From: Mycobacterium ahvazicum
GTDB lineage: Bacteria > Actinomycetota > Actinomycetes > Mycobacteriales > Mycobacteriaceae
Assembly: GCF_900176255.2 (NCBI RefSeq)
Contig: NZ_FXEG02000005.1
Location: 62,001-126,000 of the forward strand
Length of the DNA: 64,000 bases
Direction: 5' to 3'
Shown here one piece after another: positions 17,226-25,819 of this stretch. Each line of letters starts with the position of its first letter. The first letter of the stretch is position 1. The position numbers and the translations under genes are program-made. A model generated the notes under the pieces. It was not told the DNA's origin and ran no database searches. It was given only the letters and a program-made list of their open reading frames with translations.

Positions 17226-17867
17226 TTACGGCCGTCGCGCGCGGCCCAGCAACAGCTCCGATACCGGCATCGGGGACCAGGCGGGCAGTGTCCACTCCCG
17301 CCGGGAGCTGTTCACTTCGAACCCGGCGTCGACGATCGCGCGTTCGGTATCGCGATGGGTATGGCAGTTACCCAGCAGCCGCGGCCAGATCGTCGCGTCG
17401 GCGAACCGCTGCAGCCGGCCGCGCATACCGGCGCTGGCCACGTGCTCGAGATAGCGCAACTCACCGCCCGGGCGCAGAAACTCATACACCCGCCGCAGCA
17501 CCGCTTCGGGGTCGCGCACCGAGCACAGCACCAGGGAGCACACCACCGCATCGAACGGCTGCCCGCTGTGGAACTCCTCCACGGTCTCGTTGGTCAGGAC
17601 CACCGGTACCGACGCGGCAGCGGCGGCCACCCGCGCCCTGGCCGCCAGGCGCGGCTCGGGCTCCATCGCGACGCCCTGCGCGACGGACTCGGGGTAGTTG
17701 GGGAAGTTCGTCCCGATCCCCGCCCCGACCTCGAGCACCCGGCCCGACAAGCCGGCCAGGTTCTCCCGGCGCAGGGCCCGCACCGCCTCGGTCTCGTGAG
17801 CGGCGGCAACCGGCCACACCCGCGCGAAGAACGGGTTCTCGAACGTCGGTGTCGTTGCTGTTGTCAT
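17226..17867 (-). CDS. Class I SAM-dependent methyltransferase (Rv1147-like)
   Basis: 213 residues from the ATG at 17867, preceded by AGGTGGGGG. SAM-binding loop VLEVGAGIGTNFPNYP (about residues 43-58), acidic strand end VAMEPEP, and the post-motifs VVCSLVLCSVRDPEAVLRRVYEFLRPGGELRYLEHV. The length and LEHV/WPRLLGNCHTHRDTERAI region resemble phosphatidylethanolamine or small-molecule methyltransferases of the UbiE/methyltransf_11 group. It follows mmpL13 after 108 bases on the same strand, so it might modify the cargo of that transporter (inference). Confidence 0.87.
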   Translation of the reverse strand: MTTATTPTFENPFFARVWPVAAAHETEAVRALRRENLAGLSGRVLEVGAGIGTNFPNYPESVAQGVAMEPEPRLAARARVAAAAASVPVVLTNETVEEFHSGQPFDAVVCSLVLCSVRDPEAVLRRVYEFLRPGGELRYLEHVASAGMRGRLQRFADATIWPRLLGNCHTHRDTERAIVDAGFEVNSSRREWTLPAWSPMPVSELLLGRARRP

Positions 17868-17975
17868 CCCCCACCTATTCGATTCGGAACGGGGCCTCAG
17901 CATAAAGCCAGCCGGCGCGCGCAATTGACGATCCCCACCTTGGCTATCGGCGCAGCCCCCCGCCATCAGCCGAGC

Positions 17976-20300
17976 TCAGCCGATTTTAGTCACCGGTTCG
18001 GCGACCGGATAGCCGTTGTGCTCGACGGCGATCGCCACCGGCTCGATCGGCGCGGCCGGTTCGGCCGGCCCCTCGCTGACGCCGAACCGCTCGTGCAGCC
18101 ACATCAACGGCTTGGGCGCCCACCAGTTCCAGCGGCCCATCACGTGCATGAACGCTGGAACCAGAACCATCCGGACCAGGGTCGCGTCGACGAACACGGC
18201 CAGGGTCAGGCCCAGACCGAACATCCGCATGAACGACACGTGCGCGGCGATCAGCGCGGCAAACGACATCGACATCACCAGCGCGGCCGCGGTGATCACC
18301 CGGCCGGTGCGCGCGACGCCGTGCGCCACCGCTTCGTCGTTGGCGTCGTGCGCCTGTTTGGCCGTCGACGCCAGCGGCCGATACTGCAGCCAGTACTCGC
18401 GGATCCGCGAGATCAGGAACACCTCGTAGTCCATCGACAAACCGAACGCGATGCAGAACAACAACACCGGCATGTTCGCCACCAGCGTGCCGCTCGGCGT
18501 CGTTCCCAGCGCGCCGAGATGGCCGTCCTGGAAAATCCACACCAGCGCGCCGAACGCCGCGGTCAACGACAGCACGTTGCACATCAGCGCCTTCAGCGGC
18601 AACAGCACGCTGCCGGTCAGCAGGAACAGCAAGATGAAGGTGATCACGGCCATCACGCCGAGCACCATCGGAAGCCGGTCCGTCACCGCGTCGACGCTGT
18701 CGCGGTTGACCTGGGCAACGCCGGCCATCTCGACGGCTCGCCCGGCGGGCCCGGGCACCTGATGCAATCGCTTGAGCTGGGTGTCGGACGCCGGCGAGAA
18801 CAGTGGCTCCGTGCTGCTGACGGTCAAGAACGCACTACCGTCGGACAGCCCGGTGGCTCCCGCGGGCGGCCCGACCGGGTTCCCGCCGACGAACGTCCCA
18901 CTCGGCGCGGACACGCCTGAGACCCCGGGCACCCGCGACAGTGCCGCGGCGTAAGCGTCGAGGTCGGCTGGGCTCACGCCGCGCGCGTCGGGAATGACGA
19001 CGGGCACCGACGTCGCCGAATCGTGCGCGAAGTTGGTGCGCAACTGGTCACCGACCTGATGCGCCGACGCGGATCGGGGCAGTACGCGGTCGTCGGGGAA
19101 GCCCCATGTCACCCGGAGGAACGGCAGACCAAACAGCACCAGCACCGAGGCGACGGCCACACCGATCGGCAGCCAACGGCGCATCACGAACTTGCTGGAC
19201 CGGTACCAGAACATTTGCTCGACGGGCTTGTGCACGGGCGCGGGGCGGCGCAGCACCCGTCGCACCAGCTTTCTCACATCCAGCGAATCCAGCCGTGGGC
19301 CCAGCAACACGATCGCGGCCGGGGTGATCACGATCGACGCGGTCGCGACGAACGCCACGGTGGCCACCCCGGCATAGGCGAACGACTTGAGGAAGTACAT
19401 CGGGAACAGCGCCGTCGCAGACATCGACAGAGCGACCGTGACGGCGGAGAACAGCACGGTGCGCCCGGAAGTCGTCATGGTTCGGATCAGCGCCTGATGG
19501 GGGTCGCCGCCCTCGGCCAATTCGTCGCGGTAACGGCTGACAATCAACAACGTGTAGTCGATCGCCAGCGCCAGGCCCAACGCGGTGCTCAGGTTCAGCG
19601 CGAAGATCGACACCTCGGTGCTGAACGTGATGAGCCGCAGTACGGTCATCGAACCCACGACGGCGAGCGCACCCAGGGCCATCGGCAGCGCCGCCGCCAG
19701 CAGCCCGCCGAACACCCAGATCAGCACCAGAAAGCTGAGCGGAAGCGCGATCATCTCCATGACCAAGAGGTCTTCTTGGTTCTGCTTGTTGATCTGTGCG
19801 TACTCCATGGCCGCGCCGCCGGACCGGACGGTGACCCCGTCCCGATCGTGCACGAGCTGATCCGACAGGGTTTGGGCGTTGTTCTGCACATTGTTCTCGC
19901 CGCCCTTGAGGTTGACCACGATCAACCCGGACTTGCCGTCTTTACTTGTCAGATCGACGGCAGCTTGCGGCGGCGCGGTCCACGGGGAGGTCGCGTTGTA
20001 GACCAGCGGCGAGCGCTGCAGCTCGTTGACGAGATCGGTGCCCACCGTGCGGGCCTGATCACTGTCGACCCCCGCGGGTGCGGTCACCAGGATCAGCATC
20101 TGCTGACCGCTCTGCCCGAACTTCTCGGTGAGCACCGAGATGGCGCGCGCGGACTCCGAGTCCGGGTCCTGGAAACCGCCGGGAGCCAGGCTCTTGGCGA
20201 CGGGGATCCCGAAGACCGCTGCGGCGATGAACACCAGCACCCCGACCGCGATGATCCGGCGCGGCGCGGCGATGGCCAGCCGAGCGATCCTTGGCAGCAT
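17976..20300 (-). CDS. mmpL13: MmpL13, MMPL/RND-type lipid transporter
   Basis: 774 residues with the two-repeat MMPL architecture: TM1, an extracytoplasmic domain, TM2-6 (about 175-340), an Arg-rich cytosolic link, TM7, a second extracytoplasmic domain and TM8-12 (about 540-720). ALDYTLLIVSRYRDELAEG-type (here ALAIDYTLLIVSRYRDEL) and GLSMDYEVFLISRIREYW carry the Asp/Tyr pairs of the proton path. In M. tuberculosis this gene is broken into mmpL13a and mmpL13b; here it is continuous. ATG at 20300 with GGAGG 8 bases upstream. Substrate unknown. Confidence 0.94.
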   Translation of the reverse strand: MLPRIARLAIAAPRRIIAVGVLVFIAAAVFGIPVAKSLAPGGFQDPDSESARAISVLTEKFGQSGQQMLILVTAPAGVDSDQARTVGTDLVNELQRSPLVYNATSPWTAPPQAAVDLTSKDGKSGLIVVNLKGGENNVQNNAQTLSDQLVHDRDGVTVRSGGAAMEYAQINKQNQEDLLVMEMIALPLSFLVLIWVFGGLLAAALPMALGALAVVGSMTVLRLITFSTEVSIFALNLSTALGLALAIDYTLLIVSRYRDELAEGGDPHQALIRTMTTSGRTVLFSAVTVALSMSATALFPMYFLKSFAYAGVATVAFVATASIVITPAAIVLLGPRLDSLDVRKLVRRVLRRPAPVHKPVEQMFWYRSSKFVMRRWLPIGVAVASVLVLFGLPFLRVTWGFPDDRVLPRSASAHQVGDQLRTNFAHDSATSVPVVIPDARGVSPADLDAYAAALSRVPGVSGVSAPSGTFVGGNPVGPPAGATGLSDGSAFLTVSSTEPLFSPASDTQLKRLHQVPGPAGRAVEMAGVAQVNRDSVDAVTDRLPMVLGVMAVITFILLFLLTGSVLLPLKALMCNVLSLTAAFGALVWIFQDGHLGALGTTPSGTLVANMPVLLFCIAFGLSMDYEVFLISRIREYWLQYRPLASTAKQAHDANDEAVAHGVARTGRVITAAALVMSMSFAALIAAHVSFMRMFGLGLTLAVFVDATLVRMVLVPAFMHVMGRWNWWAPKPLMWLHERFGVSEGPAEPAAPIEPVAIAVEHNGYPVAEPVTKIG

Positions 20301-20353
20301 CTACGCTTCCTCCCCCGGTGGCGGTCCCGCGGGGCGCACACCATATTCGCGGT

Positions 20354-20383
20354 AACCTAGCCGCGGTAAGAGACAGGTGTCAA
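20354..20383 (-). promoter_or_regulatory. Promoter of mmpL13
   Basis: On the minus strand a consensus -35 TTGACA (20378-20383) and a -10 TAGGTT (20354-20359) are separated by 18 bases, predicting a start near 20347 and a 47-base leader. Two direct copies of CGCGGTAA (about 20348 and 20363) flank and overlap the -10, a possible repressor site. Confidence 0.65.
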
Positions 20384-20409
20384 ACAACTACTCACCAAGC
20401 CACGGGGTG

Positions 20410-20592
20410 AGAGTCCGGTTGGTTCGATGCGGTTTTCAAACCCGCGAACACTAAGAGTCCGGCTAGAAAATTGGGCGCTGATTAAGCCGGTCAGGGGCCG
20501 AATCCGCGTCTAGACGCCAGGCAACCCTACTGGCGAGTAAATTGCCACCATTTTCCGAATCGTGACTCAAAGATTCCTTAATGGTGGCTTTT
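20410..20592. ncRNA. Structured intergenic region, candidate leader RNA or sRNA
   Basis: There is no long open frame here. Directly visible: two copies of AGAGTCCGG (20410-20418 and 20454-20462) around an imperfect hairpin, a 12-base palindrome GCGTCTAGACGC (20506-20517), a stem CGCCAG/CTGGCG with a 9-base loop (20515-20535), and a long hairpin GCCACCATT (20544-20552) with AATGGTGGC (20580-20588), with an inner GAATC/GATTC stem and a TTTT run after it. The last hairpin would hide an ATG at 20581. The element lies upstream of a small gene on the plus strand. I do not recognise a known riboswitch class. Confidence 0.45.
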
Positions 20593-20736
20593 AGGCTCAG
20601 TGTCATGTGGATCGACGACTCAAGTGCGGACGTCATCAAGGTTGACTTCGAGGCTCTCTACCACGGAGACGTGTTGGTGGAAGGCGAGACCTCCGAGCAG
20701 TTTGACGACTGGCACCCGCTGCCCAACGCGAGCTGA
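20581..20736 (+). CDS. Small acidic protein, 43-51 residues
   Basis: Open frame with two in-frame ATG codons (20581 and 20605) ending TGA at 20736. From the second ATG it encodes MWIDDSSADVIKVDFEALYH and then GDVLVEGETSEQFDDWHPL, an acidic peptide with high third-position GC. The first ATG is inside the right arm of a 9-bp hairpin; the second is just outside it. A perfect terminator follows at 20821. Transcription on the plus strand from upstream would make a short self-contained unit. No family is recognised and no clear Shine-Dalgarno is seen. Confidence 0.55.
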   Translation: MVAFRLSVMWIDDSSADVIKVDFEALYHGDVLVEGETSEQFDDWHPLPNAS

Positions 20737-20820
20737 CCGCCATGAGCCTGCTCGCTCGGCTACTTATGGCCGAACCCTCAGTTTCTCGTTGGTTCCGTCG
20801 ATCGCATTGATCTTGTTGCC

Positions 20821-20854
20821 AACAAAAACCCCCGCCGTGGCGGGGGTTTTTGTT
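20821..20854. terminator. Perfect bidirectional rho-independent terminator
   Basis: AACAAAAACCCCCGCC (20821-20836) and GGCGGGGGTTTTTGTT (20839-20854) are exact 16-bp inverted arms with a 2-base loop. The A-run and T-run make it work on both strands. It separates the small plus-strand gene ending at 20736 from the minus-strand SDR ending at 20874. Such canonical terminators are uncommon in mycobacteria. Confidence 0.85.
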
Positions 20855-20873
20855 GATGCGCCGCCAACGAGCC

Positions 20874-21638
20874 TCAGCGCGGCGCCATCCGGATGGCGCC
20901 GTCGAGGCGGATGACCTCACCGTTGAGCATCGGGTTCTCCACGATGTGCACCGCCAGCGCGCCGTACTCGTCCGGGTCTCCCAGCCGCGCCGGGTGCGGC
21001 ACCTGCTTGCCCAGTGATTTCTGCGCCTCCTCGGGCAGCGAACCCAGCAACGGGGTCTTGAACAACCCCGGCGCGATGGTCATCACGCGAATGAGCTCGC
21101 GTGACAGGTCGCGGGCGATCGGCAGCGTCATGCCGACCACGCCGCCCTTGGACGCGGAGTAGGCGGCCTGTCCGATCTGGCCATCGAACGCCGCGACCGA
21201 GGCGGTGTTGATGATGACGCCGCGCTCGGGGCTTGTTTCGGGACCAACCGGCTCGGTCTTGGCGATACGTTCGGCGGCCAGCCGCAGCACGTTGAAGGTG
21301 CCGATCAGGTTGACCTCGACGACCTTCTTGAACCCTTGCAGCGGGAACGGCCCGTCCTTGCCCAGCGTCTTGATCGCGTTGCCGATGCCCGCACAGTTGA
21401 CGTTGATGCGCAGCGAGCCCAACGACTCGGCGACGTCGAGCGCTTTGCTCACGCCCTCCTCGTCAGTGACGTCGGTCGCGAAGAACTTCGCGCGGTCGCC
21501 GAGTTCGGCCACCACTTCCTCACCCTTGAGGTCGATCACGACGACCTGAGCGCCGGCATCCAGCAGCCGCTTGGTGGTGGCCAGGCCCAGACCGGAGGCA
21601 CCCCCGGTGACGACGGCGACAGCGTCCTTGATCTCCAT
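20874..21638 (-). CDS. SDR-family 3-hydroxyacyl-CoA dehydrogenase, type-2-like (Rv1144)
   Basis: 254 residues, ATG at 21638 with AAAGGA upstream. NAD site TGGASGLG (residues 11-18), Asp of VVVIDLKGE favouring NAD, NCAGIG, catalytic Ser in NTASVAAFDGQ and YSASK. The overall sequence resembles HSD17B10-type 3-hydroxyacyl-CoA dehydrogenases (FKKVVEVNLIGTFNVLRLAA, GEVIRLDGAIRM), so oxidation of branched or steroid acyl chains is likely. It follows mcr by 44 bases. An upstream extension in the same frame runs into mcr DNA and is not coding. Confidence 0.92.
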   Translation of the reverse strand: MEIKDAVAVVTGGASGLGLATTKRLLDAGAQVVVIDLKGEEVVAELGDRAKFFATDVTDEEGVSKALDVAESLGSLRINVNCAGIGNAIKTLGKDGPFPLQGFKKVVEVNLIGTFNVLRLAAERIAKTEPVGPETSPERGVIINTASVAAFDGQIGQAAYSASKGGVVGMTLPIARDLSRELIRVMTIAPGLFKTPLLGSLPEEAQKSLGKQVPHPARLGDPDEYGALAVHIVENPMLNGEVIRLDGAIRMAPR

Positions 21639-21682
21639 GCGAGTCCTTTCGTGATCCTGCCGACCAACTTGTTGGTTGGGGA

Positions 21683-22777
21683 CTATACCCAGTCGTTGAG
21701 GACGTCCTCGACGTCGGTCACCGGCGCCGCGGGGCGCGGTGTCGGCGGCGCGGTGCGAGAGAACCGCGGCGCCGGCAGCGGCTGCAGACCGCCGTTGACT
21801 TCGTAGAAGGTGTTGCGCTCGGTGATGTGCGGCTCGTTCTGTACCTCGCCGAACGCCAGGATCGGCGTCACGCAGGCGTCGGAGTCGGCGAACACCTTCG
21901 CCCAGTGATCGCGGTCCTGGCTGGCGAACTTCTCGGTCAGGATCGCCCGTAGTTCGGGCCAGCGCCCGACGTCGTTCTGCCCGGGAAGGTCGGCGCCGTC
22001 GAGGCCCAGGCCGGTCAGCATGGCGGCGTAGAACTGCGGCTCGATGGCGCCGACCGCGACGTAGCGCCCGTCGGCGCAGGTGTAGGTGTCGTAGTAGGGC
22101 GCGCCGCCGTCGAGCAGGTTGGTGCCGCGCGCGTCGGTCCACATCCCGGAGGCGCGCATCTGCCACATCATCTGGACCAGCACGCTGGAGCCGTCCACCA
22201 TCGCGGCGTCGACGACCTGCCCCTTGCCGGAGGTCTGCCGCTCCCAGAGCGCGGACAGGATCCCGAGCAGCAGGAACATCGAACCGCCGCCGAAGTCGCC
22301 GACCAGGTTCAGCGGCGGCACCGGCCGCTCGCCCGCCCGGCCGATCGAGTGCAGGATGCCGTTCAGCGAGATGTAGTTGATGTCGTGACCGGCTTGCTGG
22401 CTGCGCGGACCGGTCTGGCCCCAACCGGTCATCCGCGCGTAGACCAGCCGCTCGTTGACCTCGGCGCAGTCGTCGGGTCCCAGGCCGAGTCGCTCGGTGA
22501 CGCCCGGGCGGTAGCCCTCGATCAGCACGTCCGCTTTGGCCATCAGCCGCAGGACGGTCGCGCGCCCCTCGTCGGACTTGAGGTCGGCGGTCACCACCCG
22601 ACGGTTGCGCATCATGGCGTCCTTCGCGACGCCGCCGGGGCCGGACGACGGGCGATCGATGCGCACCACGTCGGCGCCCAGATCTCCCAGAATCATCGCG
22701 GCGTGGGGGCCCGGCCCGATGCCGGCCAGCTCCACTACCCGGAGTCCTTTGAGGGGCCCACCCAACGGTCCCGCCAT
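21683..22777 (-). CDS. mcr: Mcr, alpha-methylacyl-CoA racemase
   Basis: 364-residue class III CoA-transferase-fold enzyme. It epimerises 2-methylacyl-CoA esters so that branched chains can enter beta-oxidation. ELAGIGPGPHAAMILGDLGADVVRIDRP is the N-terminal signature. His131 and Asp161 (GHDINY and VGDFGGG) correspond to the catalytic His126/Asp156 pair of the M. tuberculosis enzyme, shifted by a five-residue insertion. Glu of the AIEPQFY loop is kept. Its downstream partner is the SDR at 20874; it is divergent from a crotonase gene with a 114-base gap holding three ACCCGGTCG(T/C)T-like repeats. Confidence 0.95.
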   Translation of the reverse strand: MAGPLGGPLKGLRVVELAGIGPGPHAAMILGDLGADVVRIDRPSSGPGGVAKDAMMRNRRVVTADLKSDEGRATVLRLMAKADVLIEGYRPGVTERLGLGPDDCAEVNERLVYARMTGWGQTGPRSQQAGHDINYISLNGILHSIGRAGERPVPPLNLVGDFGGGSMFLLLGILSALWERQTSGKGQVVDAAMVDGSSVLVQMMWQMRASGMWTDARGTNLLDGGAPYYDTYTCADGRYVAVGAIEPQFYAAMLTGLGLDGADLPGQNDVGRWPELRAILTEKFASQDRDHWAKVFADSDACVTPILAFGEVQNEPHITERNTFYEVNGGLQPLPAPRFSRTAPPTPRPAAPVTDVEDVLNDWV

Positions 22778-22891
22778 GGTCCACCGACCTTTCGTCTGCT
22801 CTGACGCGTGTCAACCCGGTCGTTGGCATCTTCGCAGCCGCGCTCGACGGCCGCGCACCCCGGTCGCTTACCCGGTCGTTATCGTGAGCCC

Positions 22892-23704
22892 ATGTCTGAA
22901 TCCGTGCTCGACAAGCCGTCGTCCGTCGACGGCCTGGCCATCACGTTGTCCGACGGCGTGCTGTCGGTGACCATCGACCGGCCCGACAGCCTCAACTCAC
23001 TGACGGCTCCGGTGATCTCCGGACTCGCCGACACCATGGAACGCGCGGCGACCGACCCTGGGGTCAAGGTGGTTCGGCTGGGCGGTGCGGGCCGCGGCTT
23101 CTGCTCCGGAGCCGGCATCAGCGCCGACGACATGTCGGGCAGCGGCGGCGTTCCGCCGGACGAGATCGTCGTCGAAGTCAACCGGCTGATCCGGTCCATC
23201 ACCGCGTTACCGCACCCGGTGGTCGCCGTCGTGCAGGGGCCCGCCGCGGGCGTCGGCGTATCCATCGCGCTGGCGTGCGACATCGTATTAGCTTCTGACA
23301 AAGCATTTTTCATGCTCGCGTTCACCAAGATCGGGCTGATGCCCGACGGCGGGGCGTCGGCGTTGGTGGCCGCCGCGATCGGCCGGATTCGCGCAATGCG
23401 CATGGCGCTGCTGGCCGAGCGGTTGCCGGCCGCCGAGGCGTTCGCCGCGGGCCTGGTCAGCGCGGTCTATCCGGCCGAGGACTTCGACGCCGAAGTCGAC
23501 AAGGTGATCGCGACGTTGCTGGGCGGCCCGGTGGTGGCGTTTGCCAAGACCAAGGATTCGATCAACGCGGCCACCCTGACCGAGCTGGACGGCGCGCTCG
23601 AGCGTGAGTACCGCGGGCAGGCGATCTTGTTGCGGTCGGCCGACTTGCGCGAGGGTGCCACGGCGTTCCAGGAGCGCCGCGCGCCGAACTTCACCGACCG
23701 CTAG
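22892..23704 (+). CDS. Enoyl-CoA hydratase/isomerase family protein (EchA10/11-like)
   Basis: 270-residue crotonase. The oxyanion-hole segments GRGFCSGAGIS and VQGPAAGVGVSIALACD are present. The two catalytic Glu positions of classical hydratases are replaced (GVGVSIA and MPDGGAS), so it may be an isomerase, or act on another acyl-CoA, rather than being a simple hydratase. In M. tuberculosis two crotonases, echA10 and echA11, stand at this spot; only one is here. The ATG at 22892 is used. Divergent from mcr. Confidence 0.87.
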   Translation: MSESVLDKPSSVDGLAITLSDGVLSVTIDRPDSLNSLTAPVISGLADTMERAATDPGVKVVRLGGAGRGFCSGAGISADDMSGSGGVPPDEIVVEVNRLIRSITALPHPVVAVVQGPAAGVGVSIALACDIVLASDKAFFMLAFTKIGLMPDGGASALVAAAIGRIRAMRMALLAERLPAAEAFAAGLVSAVYPAEDFDAEVDKVIATLLGGPVVAFAKTKDSINAATLTELDGALEREYRGQAILLRSADLREGATAFQERRAPNFTDR

Positions 23705-23780
23705 CACGGTTGGCGGCCCCTCGAACGGCAATCCTGCTTAGCGTCAGTTCCGAATAAACTGACATGCCGGAAGGGGAACA

Positions 23781-25100
23781 ATGCGCTGTCTGGTGACCGG
23801 GGCGACCGGCTACATCGGTGCCCGATTGGTGCCGCGTCTGCTCGACGAGGGCCACAGCGTGCGCGCGCTGGCCCGCAACCCGGACAAGTTGGCGGACGTG
23901 CCGTGGCGGGCGCGCGTCGAGGTGGCCCGCGGTGACCTCGGTGACGTCGATTCGCTGATCGACGCGTTCGAGGGCATGGACGTCGTGTACTACCTGGTGC
24001 ACTCGATGGGGACAGCGAAGAATTTCTCCGACGAGGAGAGCCGCTCGGTCCGCAACGTCGTAACGGCGGCGCGGCGGGCCGGGGGTCGGCGGTTCGTCTA
24101 CCTGTCCGGGCTGCATCCCGAAGGCCGCCGCCTGTCCCCCCATCTCGAGTCGCGCAAGGCGGTCGGCGATGCGCTGATCGACTCGGGAATCGAAACACTG
24201 GTACTGCAGGCCGGTGTGGTCGTCGGTTCGGGGTCAGCGTCCTTCGAGATGATCCGGCACCTCACCGATCGGTTGCCCGTGATGACGACGCCGAAGTGGG
24301 TGCACAACAGGATTCAGCCCATCGCGGTGCGTGACGTGCTCCATTACCTCGTTGCGGCAGCGACGGCGCCGGTGCCGTCCTCGCGCACCTGGGATATCGG
24401 CGGGCCGGACGTGCTGGAGTACGGCGACATGATGCGGGGTTATGCCGAAGTCGCCGGCCTGCACCGCCGCTACCTGATCGTGCTGCCGTTCTTGACGCCG
24501 ACGATCGCCAGCCTGTGGGTGGGAACCGTGACGCCGATTCCCCCCGGCCTGGCGCGCCCGCTGATCGAATCGCTGGAATGCGATGCGGTGATGCGCAATT
24601 CGGACATCGATAAGATCATCGAGCCACCGCCCGGCGGCCTCATCTCCTACCGGCGCGCCGTCTCGTTGGCGCTGGACCGCCCGGCGCGCGGGCTGCCCGA
24701 AGCCACCTGGGCCTCGGCGGAATCCGAGCCCGCCGACCTGCTGCCCAGCGACCCGGGCTGGGCTGGCGACATCATCTACACCGACGTCCGTACGGCAACG
24801 ACAGATGCTGCGCCACAACAGGTTTGGGATGCCGCGGAAAGGGCGGCGAAAAACTCCGGCCAGTGGAGGGTGGCCGAGCGTGAGCCCGCGACGTCGCTGC
24901 GGCTGCGCTCTCGTCAGCGCATGCCCGGATCGGGGTGGATGACGATCACGGTCGCCCCGCAGGCCGGCGGCGGCACCGTCTACACCCAACAAACGACCTT
25001 CGTGCCTCGCGGCATCCCAGGACGGATTTACTGGCAGGTGGCGCGGCCGCTGCACATCGCCGCGGCACGCGCATTGGCGCGCAACGTGATTGGCAGTTAG
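23781..25100 (+). CDS. NAD(P)-binding SDR with DUF2867-like C-terminus
   Basis: 439 residues. Atypical extended SDR: Rossmann motif TGATGYIGARLVPRLL at residues 6-21, YLVHSMG, FVYLSGLHPEG, SRKAVGDALIDSGIETLVLQAG. The C-terminal 100 residues (from about 330, with DVRTATTDAAPQQVWDAAERA...GQWRV) resemble the START-like DUF2867 module found in YbjT-type proteins. Good start: GGAAGGGGAACA before the ATG. The stop overlaps the CPBP gene stop in TTAG (25097-25100). A shorter relative lies at 25816-26958, facing it. Function unknown; quinone or nucleotide-sugar reduction are guesses. Confidence 0.82.
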   Translation: MRCLVTGATGYIGARLVPRLLDEGHSVRALARNPDKLADVPWRARVEVARGDLGDVDSLIDAFEGMDVVYYLVHSMGTAKNFSDEESRSVRNVVTAARRAGGRRFVYLSGLHPEGRRLSPHLESRKAVGDALIDSGIETLVLQAGVVVGSGSASFEMIRHLTDRLPVMTTPKWVHNRIQPIAVRDVLHYLVAAATAPVPSSRTWDIGGPDVLEYGDMMRGYAEVAGLHRRYLIVLPFLTPTIASLWVGTVTPIPPGLARPLIESLECDAVMRNSDIDKIIEPPPGGLISYRRAVSLALDRPARGLPEATWASAESEPADLLPSDPGWAGDIIYTDVRTATTDAAPQQVWDAAERAAKNSGQWRVAEREPATSLRLRSRQRMPGSGWMTITVAPQAGGGTVYTQQTTFVPRGIPGRIYWQVARPLHIAAARALARNVIGS

Positions 25101-25819
25101 ACGCCGAACATCGGCGGCAATACCAGCACCATGATGAGACCCCAGAAGAAGTGGGTCAGCATCGGAGCCAGAATGCCGCCGCTGGCCCGTCGCTCCAACG
25201 CGCACACCGTGCCGAGGATGACCGCGGCAAAGCCGAGCATCGGGTTACCGCTCGCCAAAGTCACGCAGAGATACAGCAGGGTCGAAATCGCCACTGGCGC
25301 ACGCCGACCCAGCGCCGTATACAGCGCACCGCGGAAGAACATCTCCTCGGCGACGCCGTTGACCAGGGTGATCACCACCACCAACCAATATGACCCGTGG
25401 TGGGCATATTGCAGCACTCGCGCGATCAGTTCCGCGACGGGCGCAATCTCCCGGACGATCAATCCGCCGACCACGAAGATGCCGCCGAGTAGCAGTCCGA
25501 TCAGCGTGCCGGTGATCACCGGGCGCTGATTACGGCCACGCCAGTTGATGCCGCCGAGATGCAGCGGCCCGGAGAGGAACGCGCCACCGATCCACACTGC
25601 TGCCAATACCAGCGTCAGCCAGTAGAAGTTCGAGTCGCCGGGCGCGCGCCGCAGCGAAAAGCCGAGCACCACAGCACCGACCACCAGCGTGAGCGCCACC
25701 ACGGCCCGGCGGCGCCGCACCATCGACGGCGCTTCGTGATGTGACACAGCGACATTGGTGACAGCCCGACGCAGCTCCGAGAACACACTGGTGTGGTACG
25801 GGCTGGTGGCTTGGCTCAT
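25097..25819 (-). CDS. CPBP-family intramembrane metalloprotease
   Basis: 240 residues with about seven to eight membrane segments after a cytosolic N-terminus of 35 residues. The glutamic motif EEMFFR (residues 158-163) and the downstream His-containing MLTHFFWGLIMVLVLP are the CAAX-protease/bacteriocin-processing (CPBP, ABI) signature. Such proteases cleave within the membrane; targets are unknown here. Start ATG at 25819 overlaps the stop of the upstream SDR gene (ATGA), so the two are translationally coupled. Confidence 0.88.
   Translation of the reverse strand: MSQATSPYHTSVFSELRRAVTNVAVSHHEAPSMVRRRRAVVALTLVVGAVVLGFSLRRAPGDSNFYWLTLVLAAVWIGGAFLSGPLHLGGINWRGRNQRPVITGTLIGLLLGGIFVVGGLIVREIAPVAELIARVLQYAHHGSYWLVVVITLVNGVAEEMFFRGALYTALGRRAPVAISTLLYLCVTLASGNPMLGFAAVILGTVCALERRASGGILAPMLTHFFWGLIMVLVLPPMFGV

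Noticed and set aside
16632..18920. Plus-strand open frame of 762 codons
   Set aside because: It is antisense to a clear methyltransferase and mmpL13 and is Arg/His/Gln-rich, as high-GC shadow frames are.
19023..20360. Plus-strand open frame of 445 codons opposite mmpL13
   Set aside because: Shadow of mmpL13; no family resemblance.
20420..20470. tRNA-like loop (TTTTCAAA within a GCGG/CCGC stem) resembling the selenocysteine tRNA anticodon arm
   Set aside because: No acceptor stem, no TTCGA T-arm in the right place, and a mismatch at the top of the stem; not a tRNA.
21639..22829. N-terminal extension of the SDR gene to 651 codons
   Set aside because: The added part is out-of-frame reading of mcr; the real start has a ribosome site at 21638.
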